DNA of 28,233 bases from COE1 sp036310845. Its GTDB lineage: Bacteria; Bacillota; Clostridia; Lachnospirales; Lachnospiraceae. This document shows positions 14,043 through 22,360 of the stretch, piece by piece. Made by a program: the position numbers and the translations under genes. Position 1 is the stretch's first letter, and every line of letters begins with the position of its first letter. The notes under the pieces were generated by a model. That model made no database searches and was not told where the DNA came from. It saw only the letters and a program-made list of their open reading frames with translations. The stretch is from contig JAXJRB010000053.1 of the NCBI GenBank assembly GCA_036310845.1, forward strand, positions 1-28,233, given 5' to 3'.

Positions 14043-16046
14043 TTAAATACTCATATCCATTGAAAAGAACATTTTTGCTGCCAAAACTATCATTGGTCCT
14101 GCTAAATATCCGAACAATAATATCATTAAAGGTGCAAATGCTAAAACTTTTGCTGTTCCGGAACGTTGTTCTAACATTTTATTGTTTTTGCGTTCTCGTT
14201 CTTTTAAAGAATGTTCTCTGTCAATTAATATTTCTGAAAAAGCTGATTTTATATCTGTTTCATCCGTAGATATAAGACAATCTACAAACATTTGAAAACT
14301 TTGATTGTCTTCACTCATTTTCATTTTTTCTAATGCTTTCCGCTCACCACTTTCTAACTCGATGATACAATCATCTATAGTAGCTTTAAATGAATATGCA
14401 AATTTACTTAACCACTCCAGTATGGTATCCATCCTAATTCCATCAGCATTCATTAATATCAGAATTAAGGTCTGGAATTGTCCTACCTCTTCTTCCTTAT
14501 TTTGTGTCGAAAGTTTACACTTGAATTTTAAGTACCACATTGGACACTGATAAGCTATCCATGCTGCTCCGATTGCTAATAATAGAGTATACCACTTAAA
14601 ATAAGTATTCTGATATTCATTCAGTTTCTTTGTGACTTCCTCTGCTACCATAAGTGCATATGTTTCATTTCTTACCTTGCCATTTTGCATGAGTTGCTGT
14701 TTTATTTGTTCTGTATCCGGATTTTTTACATCCTTCATCAATTCCACATACTCTTTTGATGTCTGCTGCATTACTTCTCGGTATTTTTTATTTGGTACTA
14801 TATTAGAATCAAATTCAACTACATATTCACTTAGCATTGTCAGTTTTTCTTGTACAGTATTTACCAGTACAGCACAGTTAAAGAATATAAATGCTATCAA
14901 AGCAAACGAGCACTGCTTCACCAGAAATGCTTTGGGACCTGTATGATCTCCTATCTCTTTCATGTTTTCATTTAATCTTCTGGCTTTTAGATAGTTCTTA
15001 TTAACTGTTTTATTAAGTACTACGGATATATAGGGTAATGACGCTATTTTAGACCAAATATTATATTGTACAATCTCTCCACGTTTTGTTTCTCTTAATG
15101 CTTCTATGAGATAATAACAAACAAAGGCTATAATAAAGATGCCCACCATAAATGCTTTTCCACCCATACCTGTATAGAATGCATTAAGTTCTTTCATATT
15201 AGATGTTGCCCATGCCTCGCATGGTTTTAATAAAAATACAACACTCAGACATATTCCTGTTAAAAAAGCATATGCATCTTTAATTTTTCGCTGATTCAAC
15301 AATTCAGCATTTACTTCTTCCTTAAGGTGACTTAGGGAATCTAAAAATGCATCATCTCCATTTCCATATTCTTTAGATGATGTACATATTGATAATAATA
15401 GAAGCATAAACCTGTTTGGTGCAGTTGATGTATATTCCTCTGTCTTTTCATCCATAATAGGCGAAATAAGTATCTCATGAATCTTTGCGATATGTAGTCC
15501 TATTTCATATGGGATTTCATCCAGTGTATCTTCCACAGCATCTTCTACTATATAACTACTTCTGTAATGATGTCTGATGACTGATAGAAATAAAACCATT
15601 TGTTCTAATAGTATTAATTCCATTTTTTGAAATGTTGCTGTAATGTTTAAATGAAATATAACCACTGCTGCCATTATGCCCATAAGAAGAAACCATAAAT
15701 CACCCTTCGCCAGAAATAACGTCGCAAGTATTGCTGCGCCTGAAATCCCCATACTTTTCATCATGGTTTTGGTTGCTTCCTTATTAATTGACATCTGGTC
15801 TGCCGGATACACCGCTTCTGTATTTTTTATCACCTTATTAAATAACTTATTTACAAATGGTATCACTTTAAAAAGGCGATAAAGAAAATAGAATTTATTC
15901 CTGCCACGGCTATTCAATTTTTGGTTAATGTTAATCTTTTCAGCTCGTTTTTTTTGTATTGCCCTATATATCACATATATAATTGCTACAAGAATCATAT
16001 AGGCAATTGCAATATAGACAAATGCTGAATAATTTACTACTGTCAT
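14043..16046 (-). CDS. TadB/TadC-like double platform membrane protein (667 aa)
   Basis: There is an N-terminal helix (about 8-28). Two GspF/TadB-type cytoplasmic helical domains follow, about residues 145-255 and 515-640. Each is flanked by hydrophobic pairs (about 97-140, 258-318, 375-398, 480-500, 635-660). Ordinary Tad systems encode TadB and TadC as two proteins of about 300 aa; here the length fits both in one chain. It would form the inner-membrane platform turned by the ATPase encoded just upstream (16111-18054). The identity rests on architecture and context; sequence motifs are weakly conserved. Confidence 0.75.
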   Translation of the reverse strand: MTVVNYSAFVYIAIAYMILVAIIYVIYRAIQKKRAEKININQKLNSRGRNKFYFLYRLFKVIPFVNKLFNKVIKNTEAVYPADQMSINKEATKTMMKSMGISGAAILATLFLAKGDLWFLLMGIMAAVVIFHLNITATFQKMELILLEQMVLFLSVIRHHYRSSYIVEDAVEDTLDEIPYEIGLHIAKIHEILISPIMDEKTEEYTSTAPNRFMLLLLSICTSSKEYGNGDDAFLDSLSHLKEEVNAELLNQRKIKDAYAFLTGICLSVVFLLKPCEAWATSNMKELNAFYTGMGGKAFMVGIFIIAFVCYYLIEALRETKRGEIVQYNIWSKIASLPYISVVLNKTVNKNYLKARRLNENMKEIGDHTGPKAFLVKQCSFALIAFIFFNCAVLVNTVQEKLTMLSEYVVEFDSNIVPNKKYREVMQQTSKEYVELMKDVKNPDTEQIKQQLMQNGKVRNETYALMVAEEVTKKLNEYQNTYFKWYTLLLAIGAAWIAYQCPMWYLKFKCKLSTQNKEEEVGQFQTLILILMNADGIRMDTILEWLSKFAYSFKATIDDCIIELESGERKALEKMKMSEDNQSFQMFVDCLISTDETDIKSAFSEILIDREHSLKERERKNNKMLEQRSGTAKVLAFAPLMILLFGYLAGPMIVLAAKMFFSMDMSI

Positions 16047-16110
16047 AAGCTAATTTTTTCACTTCCTTTCATGCAAGAGAAAACAGTTTTCCTGCTTTCC
16101 CTAACACTAA

Positions 16111-18054
16111 TTAACTTTCTACAGGTTCCATCTCGAACAAATCCGGATCAAGAATTTCTGCCTTTTCTTCAAATACATCTTCTTCTACCGGTTTCCTTGG
16201 CAGTGTTCGAATCATCTCCATATCTTTCATGAACTGCTCTTCTTCTTCTTCTGTCAACTTCTTTTTAATTTCATTTATCATAGCTTCAGATGGAAGATTT
16301 ACAAGTACAAATTCTCCATTCACATATCTGACAAGATCTCTTTCATCAAATGGTTTTCTATCTGTAATTCTCTTCCAGTATTCCAGTTCATCATCTTCAT
16401 GCGTTTTACTGCTGTCAAGTTCCGATGGATACAGTGTTTCTGTTACCGGTATAATTTCCGTAATTCTTTCAAGGAATCTATGTCCCTTTCGGTTTTCCAG
16501 ATGTAAGTCTATATTGAGAATCTTTGCTGCCATTTCGACTGCTTCTTTTTTCTCACGATAAATTCCTACAACTGGGTCCAAAAGCTTATTCGCAATATCC
16601 ATTACCAAATCGTATGCTGTTTTTGCATGATGGGTAAATAATGCAAATAAGGAAGCTACCATCGCAGTCTGTACTACGTAGTTTGCCTGTATTGCTTCCG
16701 CTACCTCACCGATGATATTAATATCACCTGATGTTTTCTTCTGGAAGTTAAGTCCTTCCTGTGAGGTGATGGACTCTGTTTCTTGAAATCCGAGTATGTT
16801 ACGGTTCGGATATGCGTAGTTCAAATTCAACTCTGCTGATATTTCCTGTACACGAATGGAAAATGCGGAATCAATAAAGCGAATAATGGATTTGAGTAAT
16901 GTTGATTTACCAGTACCCTGTGATCCTGTAATTCCGATTGTTCTTTGTCCCTTTATTAACCACTTAATAAGAGTAAGCGGTATAATTGCATTGTTACCTT
17001 TTATAAGGTCTTCCGGTGCAATACTTGGTGTTGAGTCAAACTTACGTGCCAGAAATGCATATGAATTTGCAAATGGTGGTCTCATAACTACGATACGAGA
17101 ACCATTTTTCATTGTGGAAACAACAAATCCAGATTTTTTGCTTAATACTTTGTTTGCACCAAATTTGTATATATTGTTTACGACTCTGATAAGTTCTTCC
17201 TGCGAACCAAATGACAGGCATGATAACCTTAACTTAATACCGCCTACCATAATCCATATAGATTGGTAACTGAATGTAAGATTCTTTGCACTATTTGTGA
17301 TTTCATAACCATCCTTTGGTATTCCCGATAAACCTGCATCAATTTCATCAACGCCTGTATCAAAAATAGTATCAACCGCTCCAAATCCCTTGTACAACTC
17401 AAAGATTCTCTGCGAAAGAATTTCCAACTTATCATTGAAAGTAAGTTCCACCCTTTTCATCAAATCTCGGAATACATAATCTAGTCTTTCACTTGTAAAG
17501 TCATACATCCATTCGCCATTTACCTTTACCGGGTCTAACAAATTATAATCTTTGATGATTCTTGCAAATCCGTTTTGCTTATATAGTTTTCCATCATCAT
17601 CCAACAAAATGTTGTACGCAACATACATCATGATTTCGAACTTATCTAAATCTTTCAGCTCATCATACTTATTGAAAGGTATAATTTCATCTATGGTCTG
17701 CTCATTTACTCCAAGATTCAGATCCTGATCCAGAAGCATGTTTTTGATATAAAGTTTTACATTACGTTTTGCTTTCGCATTTCCGTATGCTGCTTCTTTC
17801 AATGACCTTCTCAGTACAGCTTTTGACTTTTGTTTGTTTTCCAATTCTTTTTTTGACATATTCTTTTCACGGAAGTTTTCTTTTAACATACCTGAAAATT
17901 CCTTGCTGATTTTGTCTTTCAGCGTTATTACATCCGTGTAATCATCGTCAAAAAAATCATCATCTCGGATGTCCGAGAGTGAGATATAATACTTATAGCC
18001 AATGTAGACAAGCATACCGAGAATGACTAATATCATTACTATGTTTAATAACAT
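16111..18054 (-). CDS. CpaF/TadA-like secretion ATPase with N-terminal membrane anchor (647 aa)
   Basis: Walker A is GITGSQGTGKST (Lys383). A Walker B-like INIIGEVAE lies at about 446-454, and FTHHAKTA (about 473-480) takes the place of the usual histidine box. These identify a hexameric type IV pilus/type II secretion ATPase of the CpaF group that powers fibre assembly. Oddly for the family, residues 3-26 form a transmembrane helix and residues 27-220 are an extra charged region, giving about 200 residues more than a typical CpaF. It lies between the MinD-like pair and the platform protein, the expected Tad order. Confidence 0.9.
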   Translation of the reverse strand: MLLNIVMILVILGMLVYIGYKYYISLSDIRDDDFFDDDYTDVITLKDKISKEFSGMLKENFREKNMSKKELENKQKSKAVLRRSLKEAAYGNAKAKRNVKLYIKNMLLDQDLNLGVNEQTIDEIIPFNKYDELKDLDKFEIMMYVAYNILLDDDGKLYKQNGFARIIKDYNLLDPVKVNGEWMYDFTSERLDYVFRDLMKRVELTFNDKLEILSQRIFELYKGFGAVDTIFDTGVDEIDAGLSGIPKDGYEITNSAKNLTFSYQSIWIMVGGIKLRLSCLSFGSQEELIRVVNNIYKFGANKVLSKKSGFVVSTMKNGSRIVVMRPPFANSYAFLARKFDSTPSIAPEDLIKGNNAIIPLTLIKWLIKGQRTIGITGSQGTGKSTLLKSIIRFIDSAFSIRVQEISAELNLNYAYPNRNILGFQETESITSQEGLNFQKKTSGDINIIGEVAEAIQANYVVQTAMVASLFALFTHHAKTAYDLVMDIANKLLDPVVGIYREKKEAVEMAAKILNIDLHLENRKGHRFLERITEIIPVTETLYPSELDSSKTHEDDELEYWKRITDRKPFDERDLVRYVNGEFVLVNLPSEAMINEIKKKLTEEEEEQFMKDMEMIRTLPRKPVEEDVFEEKAEILDPDLFEMEPVES

Positions 18055-18076
18055 ATTTTCCCTCTCTTTCCTTAAA

Positions 18077-19009
18077 CTACATGTTAACTATATATTCATC
18101 TTTCTTTCTGAACAGCCCCTTCTTAACCTTTACCTGCTGAATAGCTGTCTCAGGCAATTCTGTTTTTTCTTCTACGGCCAAGTATCCTTTTTCTTCCTTA
18201 TTTGTAAACTTTTCCGTTTCATCATCATTGTCTTCATCATCTTTTGCCACAAACTTGGATATCATATGCCATAATGAACTGCTGAATGAGTAATTATCAT
18301 CATTCTTAATATCGTTACGATTTACCAGAATGAAATCTAAAAGATTTTCGCTTATTACTGCATCCCTGTAACCTACATTGTACGGCAATGTATATAACGT
18401 CTTTACATTATATTGTTTACGGATATATGACATATCAAACTTTGAAGACTCTTCGAAATCCTTCACCACAATATGTGTTTTCCCGTTCGAAAAATCAACT
18501 TGTTTGGTAATGCCCTGTGGCACCATTACCAGTTCTTTATCGGTATACTTAGTAACCTCCTCATATAGTTTCTCATCATCGTTAGGAAGAAAAAGATACA
18601 CATAGTCGTATACGCTTTCTGCATTCTTAACTACGTTTTCAAGAACATCGCATTCTATAATATCCATGATATTAGGCTTGCTTGTTGGTTTAATGACATC
18701 AAACATATTCTCTTTTTGAAGAAGTGGTGTGACGCACTCATCATAGTGTTCTTTTGTAAGATCAGCTGTTTCCGCCCTTAGTAACAAACCATCTAATCCG
18801 TCATCGGTAAATGAATAAATATCTCTTATTGTATTATTCTTAATTGCTTTTCCATAAAGAATGTCCATGATCGAATCCTGCGTAAATCCTGTTAGCTGTA
18901 TTGCAATTGTTTTCTTAGATTTACCAATTGCAGTAATGCCTGCTAATAACGCTGTCATGGCTGCTCCCTGTCTATAATTATTATCTGAATCCCTAACTGC
19001 AATTATCAT
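18077..19009 (-). CDS. TadZ/CpaE-like MinD-fold protein without P-loop (310 aa)
   Basis: The N terminus (MIIAVRDSDNNYRQGAAMTA) stands where a ParA/MinD protein would have its Walker A motif, but the GKGGxGKT residues are missing. The rest follows a MinD-type alpha/beta pattern (for example YDYVYLFLPNDDEKLYEEV). A charged, low-complexity tail ends in FRKKDEYIVNM. In Tad loci, TadZ/CpaE proteins of this kind place the machine at the cell pole. The ATG overlaps the stop of the preceding gene by 4 bp (ATGA), so translation is coupled. Confidence 0.7.
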   Translation of the reverse strand: MIIAVRDSDNNYRQGAAMTALLAGITAIGKSKKTIAIQLTGFTQDSIMDILYGKAIKNNTIRDIYSFTDDGLDGLLLRAETADLTKEHYDECVTPLLQKENMFDVIKPTSKPNIMDIIECDVLENVVKNAESVYDYVYLFLPNDDEKLYEEVTKYTDKELVMVPQGITKQVDFSNGKTHIVVKDFEESSKFDMSYIRKQYNVKTLYTLPYNVGYRDAVISENLLDFILVNRNDIKNDDNYSFSSSLWHMISKFVAKDDEDNDDETEKFTNKEEKGYLAVEEKTELPETAIQQVKVKKGLFRKKDEYIVNM

Positions 19010-19689
19010 GTTCTTTCACTTCCCTTCTGTTCCACTTTTTCTTTCTTTTGACGATTCTTTTTTTCGTCACCAAGCAATTCAATTTTTAACATGTTTAGTG
19101 CTGCACGCATTTCCGAAGAAATTCCTTTCAGTTCTTGTGTTCCGTTGTAACAGAAATTAACATAAGCATTGTAATTACCTTCATCATAGTAAATTGTTAC
19201 TTCATTCTCTATTTGTGTCAAACCAAGTACTTTCAAAATATAATCTTCCGATACCTTAACGCTTGCTTTATCTCGAAAAACTACAAATGTATGCTCTTTT
19301 GGAAACGCATTTACATATTCCATGTTGATGTAGTCATTTATATATTGCAATGTTACCGGCAGGTAATCTGTCTGCAGTACAAGGCTGTCTGACATATTTA
19401 AAAGCTCATAATCTGGATTTAATCCATGATACAAAATTACTACATCAAATTTTCGAAATGCACCTGACTTTTCCGGATTTACACTCTTATTTCGCATGTA
19501 CACAGTTGAACCATGTTCCACGTAATCAGCTTCACTATCTGCTCTACGTAATGAGAGAAATAATTCATGATTGCAGGAATTATCAATAACCAATATCCTG
19601 CATTTTTTTTCTTCCAGCGATCTTGTCAGGAAATACGGAAAATCTCCTTTTTCTTGTCCGATGATTGATACAATCTTTGTATTTTCCAT
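19006..19689 (-). CDS. Second MinD/TadZ-like protein without P-loop (227 aa)
   Basis: It begins MENTKIVSIIGQEKGDFPYF; the SIIGQEKGDFPYFLT stretch sits at the Walker A position but lacks the GKT residues. The later KFDVVILYHGLNPDYELL and DSLVLQTDYLPVTLQYINDYI segments match the order of MinD/ParA strands. It overlaps the next gene by 4 bp, and the two proteins may form a heterodimer. A highly charged lysine/glutamate tail follows residue about 205. GGAGGGAAATA precedes the ATG at 19689. Confidence 0.65.
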   Translation of the reverse strand: MENTKIVSIIGQEKGDFPYFLTRSLEEKKCRILVIDNSCNHELFLSLRRADSEADYVEHGSTVYMRNKSVNPEKSGAFRKFDVVILYHGLNPDYELLNMSDSLVLQTDYLPVTLQYINDYINMEYVNAFPKEHTFVVFRDKASVKVSEDYILKVLGLTQIENEVTIYYDEGNYNAYVNFCYNGTQELKGISSEMRAALNMLKIELLGDEKKNRQKKEKVEQKGSERT

Positions 19690-19699
19690 TATTTCCCTC

Positions 19700-20674
19700 C
19701 TATTCTTCCGTTGCCGTATCTTCTACTATTTCTTCTGTTTCCTGTTCAGAATATGTATACATATCTTCCGTGCTGCCTACAGCATTTTCATAATCATAAC
19801 CGCCAAGTCCTGTAAGAACTGAGTTCTTTGCAGTATCCTCGATATTGTGACCTGTTGCCACGGCATCCAGTTTTTCTTCGGATAACAGTCCAAGTCTTTC
19901 TTCCAGATTCTTTCTTGCTAAAGCATTTAATGTTGTTGTTGCCTTTGTTAACAGATTGTGATCATAGTATACAGATGTGTTATCCATCATATCTTGTACT
20001 GATGCGTTAACAAGATAGGTTGGAATTGCCTTATCCTGTAAATTGCTTTCTACGTATCTGGTTGCATAGATTTTTGTTCCAGTAATGGTATATGCATCGA
20101 TTGTTGCTGAAGCCATTCTTAAGATTTCTTCTTCATTTAGATATGTCCAAAATACACTTTCCTCGAAAGCTAAATTTTTCACCTGCTTCTTTGGAAGTAC
20201 TAGATAGTCCGAACCATCCGGGAACATAATTCTGATATCCACATAATCATTTTCTTTCTGATCTACCATTAAGTTAACAACCTGAACTTCATATTCTCTT
20301 GAATCGGTTTCAATTTCGAGCGGTGTAACCATGTTTGCCATAACCGTCATTCCTTCATATATATCTACTATTGCTGTAGTACCTAAATCATCTGCAGTGA
20401 TGTAGTTGAAGTTTTCAAGACCGGTATATACCGTCTGTTTCATCACGTTTACGCCTTCCTCAATAATTTCTCCGTGTTCAATTCCCGCACCGTCTTCTGT
20501 AGAAACCACATAGACTAACTGCTTATTTGCTGCCATTTCTTCAAGGGCTAATGCATAATTTTCGCTTTCTTCTTTCAATTCCATTCTTGTAACTACATAT
20601 GCGGCAGTTATGACTAACAAAATGGTAATGACAACGACAAGTGCAATGGTGAGTTTTTTTACTTTCTTCTTCAT
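19700..20674 (-). CDS. CpaB/RcpC-like SAF-domain pilus assembly protein (324 aa)
   Basis: One N-terminal helix (about residues 9-30) is followed by a periplasmic-side region. A SAF-like segment (about 85-115, ITADDLGTTAIVDIYEGM) matches the CpaB layout, a protein that helps assemble or gate the Tad fibre. The tail is acidic. I start at the ATG at 20674 (MKKKVKKLTIALVVVITIL), which gives the usual CpaB N terminus. Its own ribosome site is poor, whereas AAAGGAGG lies before an in-frame ATG at 20743 that is cut off by a stop after four codons. Confidence 0.75.
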   Translation of the reverse strand: MKKKVKKLTIALVVVITILLVITAAYVVTRMELKEESENYALALEEMAANKQLVYVVSTEDGAGIEHGEIIEEGVNVMKQTVYTGLENFNYITADDLGTTAIVDIYEGMTVMANMVTPLEIETDSREYEVQVVNLMVDQKENDYVDIRIMFPDGSDYLVLPKKQVKNLAFEESVFWTYLNEEEILRMASATIDAYTITGTKIYATRYVESNLQDKAIPTYLVNASVQDMMDNTSVYYDHNLLTKATTTLNALARKNLEERLGLLSEEKLDAVATGHNIEDTAKNSVLTGLGGYDYENAVGSTEDMYTYSEQETEEIVEDTATEE

Positions 20675-20728
20675 CAATTTAAAGGACACTATTCCCAGTA
20701 TTATTGCAATTCTATTCTGGGTGGATTT

Positions 20729-20743
20729 TTATGCGTTATCCAT
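20729..20743 (-). other. Four-codon leader ORF in frame with the CpaB-like gene
   Basis: With AAAGGAGG 10 nt upstream, ATG GAT AAC GCA TAA encodes MDNA and stops. The frame is the same as the CpaB-like gene (20743 minus 20674 is 69, or 23 codons) and no further stop lies between. It is either a leader peptide for translational control or a nonsense mutation of a longer N terminus. Confidence 0.5.
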
Positions 20744-20882
20744 GCCCTTTTTTCCTCCTTTCGATTCATAAATTTTACCTTTATGCCATTTATGTTTCAG
20801 TTCAAAAGAAAGTTTTTTCGTTTTTTCTCATTACAGAGTCACTACATGTCTCTTTAGATAAAAAATAAACTTTCCCTTTCAA

Positions 20883-20915
20883 GGTATAGTATACCACTTA
20901 TAAATAAAATGTAAA
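20883..20915 (-). promoter_or_regulatory. Promoter and palindromic operator of the Tad-like operon
   Basis: There is a -35 TTTACA (20910-20915), a 16-bp spacer and a -10 TATACT (20888-20893) inside the near-perfect palindrome GGTATAGTATACC (20883-20895). The untranslated leader is about 200 nt and has no clear riboswitch. The same design recurs at 24062-24094 and 5973-6000. Confidence 0.75.
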
Positions 20916-21013
20916 GAATATTTTCCCCATTTCTTTTTATGTATACATATAGGATATTTTTTGTATGAATATTTAGATGTATGCTTTTTCTTTTATTATT
21001 TCTGTATACAAAG

Positions 21014-21039
21014 AAAAAGACACGATATCGTGCCTTTTT
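21014..21039 (-). terminator. Rho-independent terminator after the S1-domain gene
   Basis: AAAAAG-CACGAT/ATCGTG-CTTTTT form a stem with T runs, starting 10 bp after the stop at 21049. It separates the two-gene hydrolase/S1 unit from the CpaB-led operon. Confidence 0.8.
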
Positions 21040-21048
21040 CTACATTTA

Positions 21049-22359
21049 CTATTCTGATTCCAAGTATGTAAATGCACCAATCAGACGATAATCTTTTTCG
21101 TCCTTATTGGTGATTGCAACCATACATTTTTGTCCAACATATGGTGTTCCACCAAGTTCAATTGCCGGTGCCTTACACATACAGGTTGCTCTGCATCCAT
21201 CAATTCCATCTCCGGATGATCCAAGATTTACAATGTATTCTCCTGTCGTAAGTACATATCCAATTTCTCCGGCATATTTCTGTCTTATTACGTATTTTTC
21301 AAAGAACATCTTGTTAGGATTGTCTTTTGCATCCTTGATAGAACCCGTAATCTTAATATACGGATATTCTCTTCCATATATAGATGCTCTTGCACTTTCT
21401 ACACTCTTAATTCTTACTGGAACCGGTGCTCCAACATAGAAATGTTTCCTTTCGTTCAATGGATTCTTAATATATTTCCATGATAATTCACTGTGACTGA
21501 TAAAGCATTCTGCTCCGAATACATCCACACATACACCACTAGCATTTACGTATGTAATATATCCCTTTGCTTTCACTCCTGGCTTAATCTGTGCTTTTTT
21601 GCCCAAGTAGTAATCATAGCTCAAAATTTGCATAGCACGGATTCTTGATGCCAAGACTACTTCATCGTCCATATTGATATCATATACAACGAATTCTACA
21701 ATTGAACCAACACGCATGTCCATTTTCTTCTTAAGTGTATCATATCCTTCTGGTGTCTCAAATTCTTCCTGATTGTAGATGAACAGCATTGGTGCCGGAA
21801 TCTGAATCTTGTAAATACCACTTGTCATTTCATTGTCGGTATTAATGTCAATTCTTTTATCCGTAATCAAATGACATACAGCAATAGGTACTCTGATTTT
21901 TCCTACTTCCATCTCTTCAATACCATCAATACGGCCATACAATACCTTTGGCTTTGATGCTTTTGCTGACGCTGCTAACATTTCATATTCCTTTTTCTTT
22001 AAAGAACCAAATGTATTAATTTCTCCACCTTCATCACCGATGATTACTTCTTCATCTTTAAACGCTGCCTTTTGTTTACGTCTTCCTGGTAAGGTAATAG
22101 AACGACGCAAAAAAGCATCCTCTAAAGTTGCCTGCTTCTCAAATTCTTCGGCATCTTTTTGTGTTAAAGTTGCCTTCTTTACAGGCATTTCTGTTTTTAA
22201 TACATCTTCTTCTGTAACCGCTTCATTTGGACTTTCCTCTTCTTCCATAGCGGGATCGACTGCTTCTACATCTGTTTCTTCATTTGTTTCTTTTTCTTGC
22301 GGTTGCTCTGTTTTTACCTCCATGTTTTCTTCCTGTTCCAACATTTCTTTTTTTTCCAT
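21049..22359 (-). CDS. S1-domain RNA-binding-type protein with acidic N terminus (436 aa)
   Basis: Residues 1-70 are an acidic, low-complexity tail. Residues about 255-322 form an S1/OB-fold domain (KPGVKAKGYITYVNASGVCV then GAECFISHSELS, the usual S1 pattern). A second, weaker S1-like strand set lies near 217-243. S1 domains bind RNA or single-stranded DNA. Here a surface or scaffold use is equally possible, since the gene is coupled to a wall hydrolase and a pilus operon. The ATG lies 1 bp after the hydrolase stop and uses AAGGAG inside its end, so translation is coupled. Confidence 0.75.
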   Translation of the reverse strand: MEKKEMLEQEENMEVKTEQPQEKETNEETDVEAVDPAMEEEESPNEAVTEEDVLKTEMPVKKATLTQKDAEEFEKQATLEDAFLRRSITLPGRRKQKAAFKDEEVIIGDEGGEINTFGSLKKKEYEMLAASAKASKPKVLYGRIDGIEEMEVGKIRVPIAVCHLITDKRIDINTDNEMTSGIYKIQIPAPMLFIYNQEEFETPEGYDTLKKKMDMRVGSIVEFVVYDINMDDEVVLASRIRAMQILSYDYYLGKKAQIKPGVKAKGYITYVNASGVCVDVFGAECFISHSELSWKYIKNPLNERKHFYVGAPVPVRIKSVESARASIYGREYPYIKITGSIKDAKDNPNKMFFEKYVIRQKYAGEIGYVLTTGEYIVNLGSSGDGIDGCRATCMCKAPAIELGGTPYVGQKCMVAITNKDEKDYRLIGAFTYLESE

Positions 22360-22360
22360 T

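Noticed and set aside
20700..20880. Riboswitch in the 200-nt leader of the CpaB-like gene
   Set aside because: No known aptamer pattern was recognised and there is no terminator/antiterminator pair; only the short leader ORF is supported.
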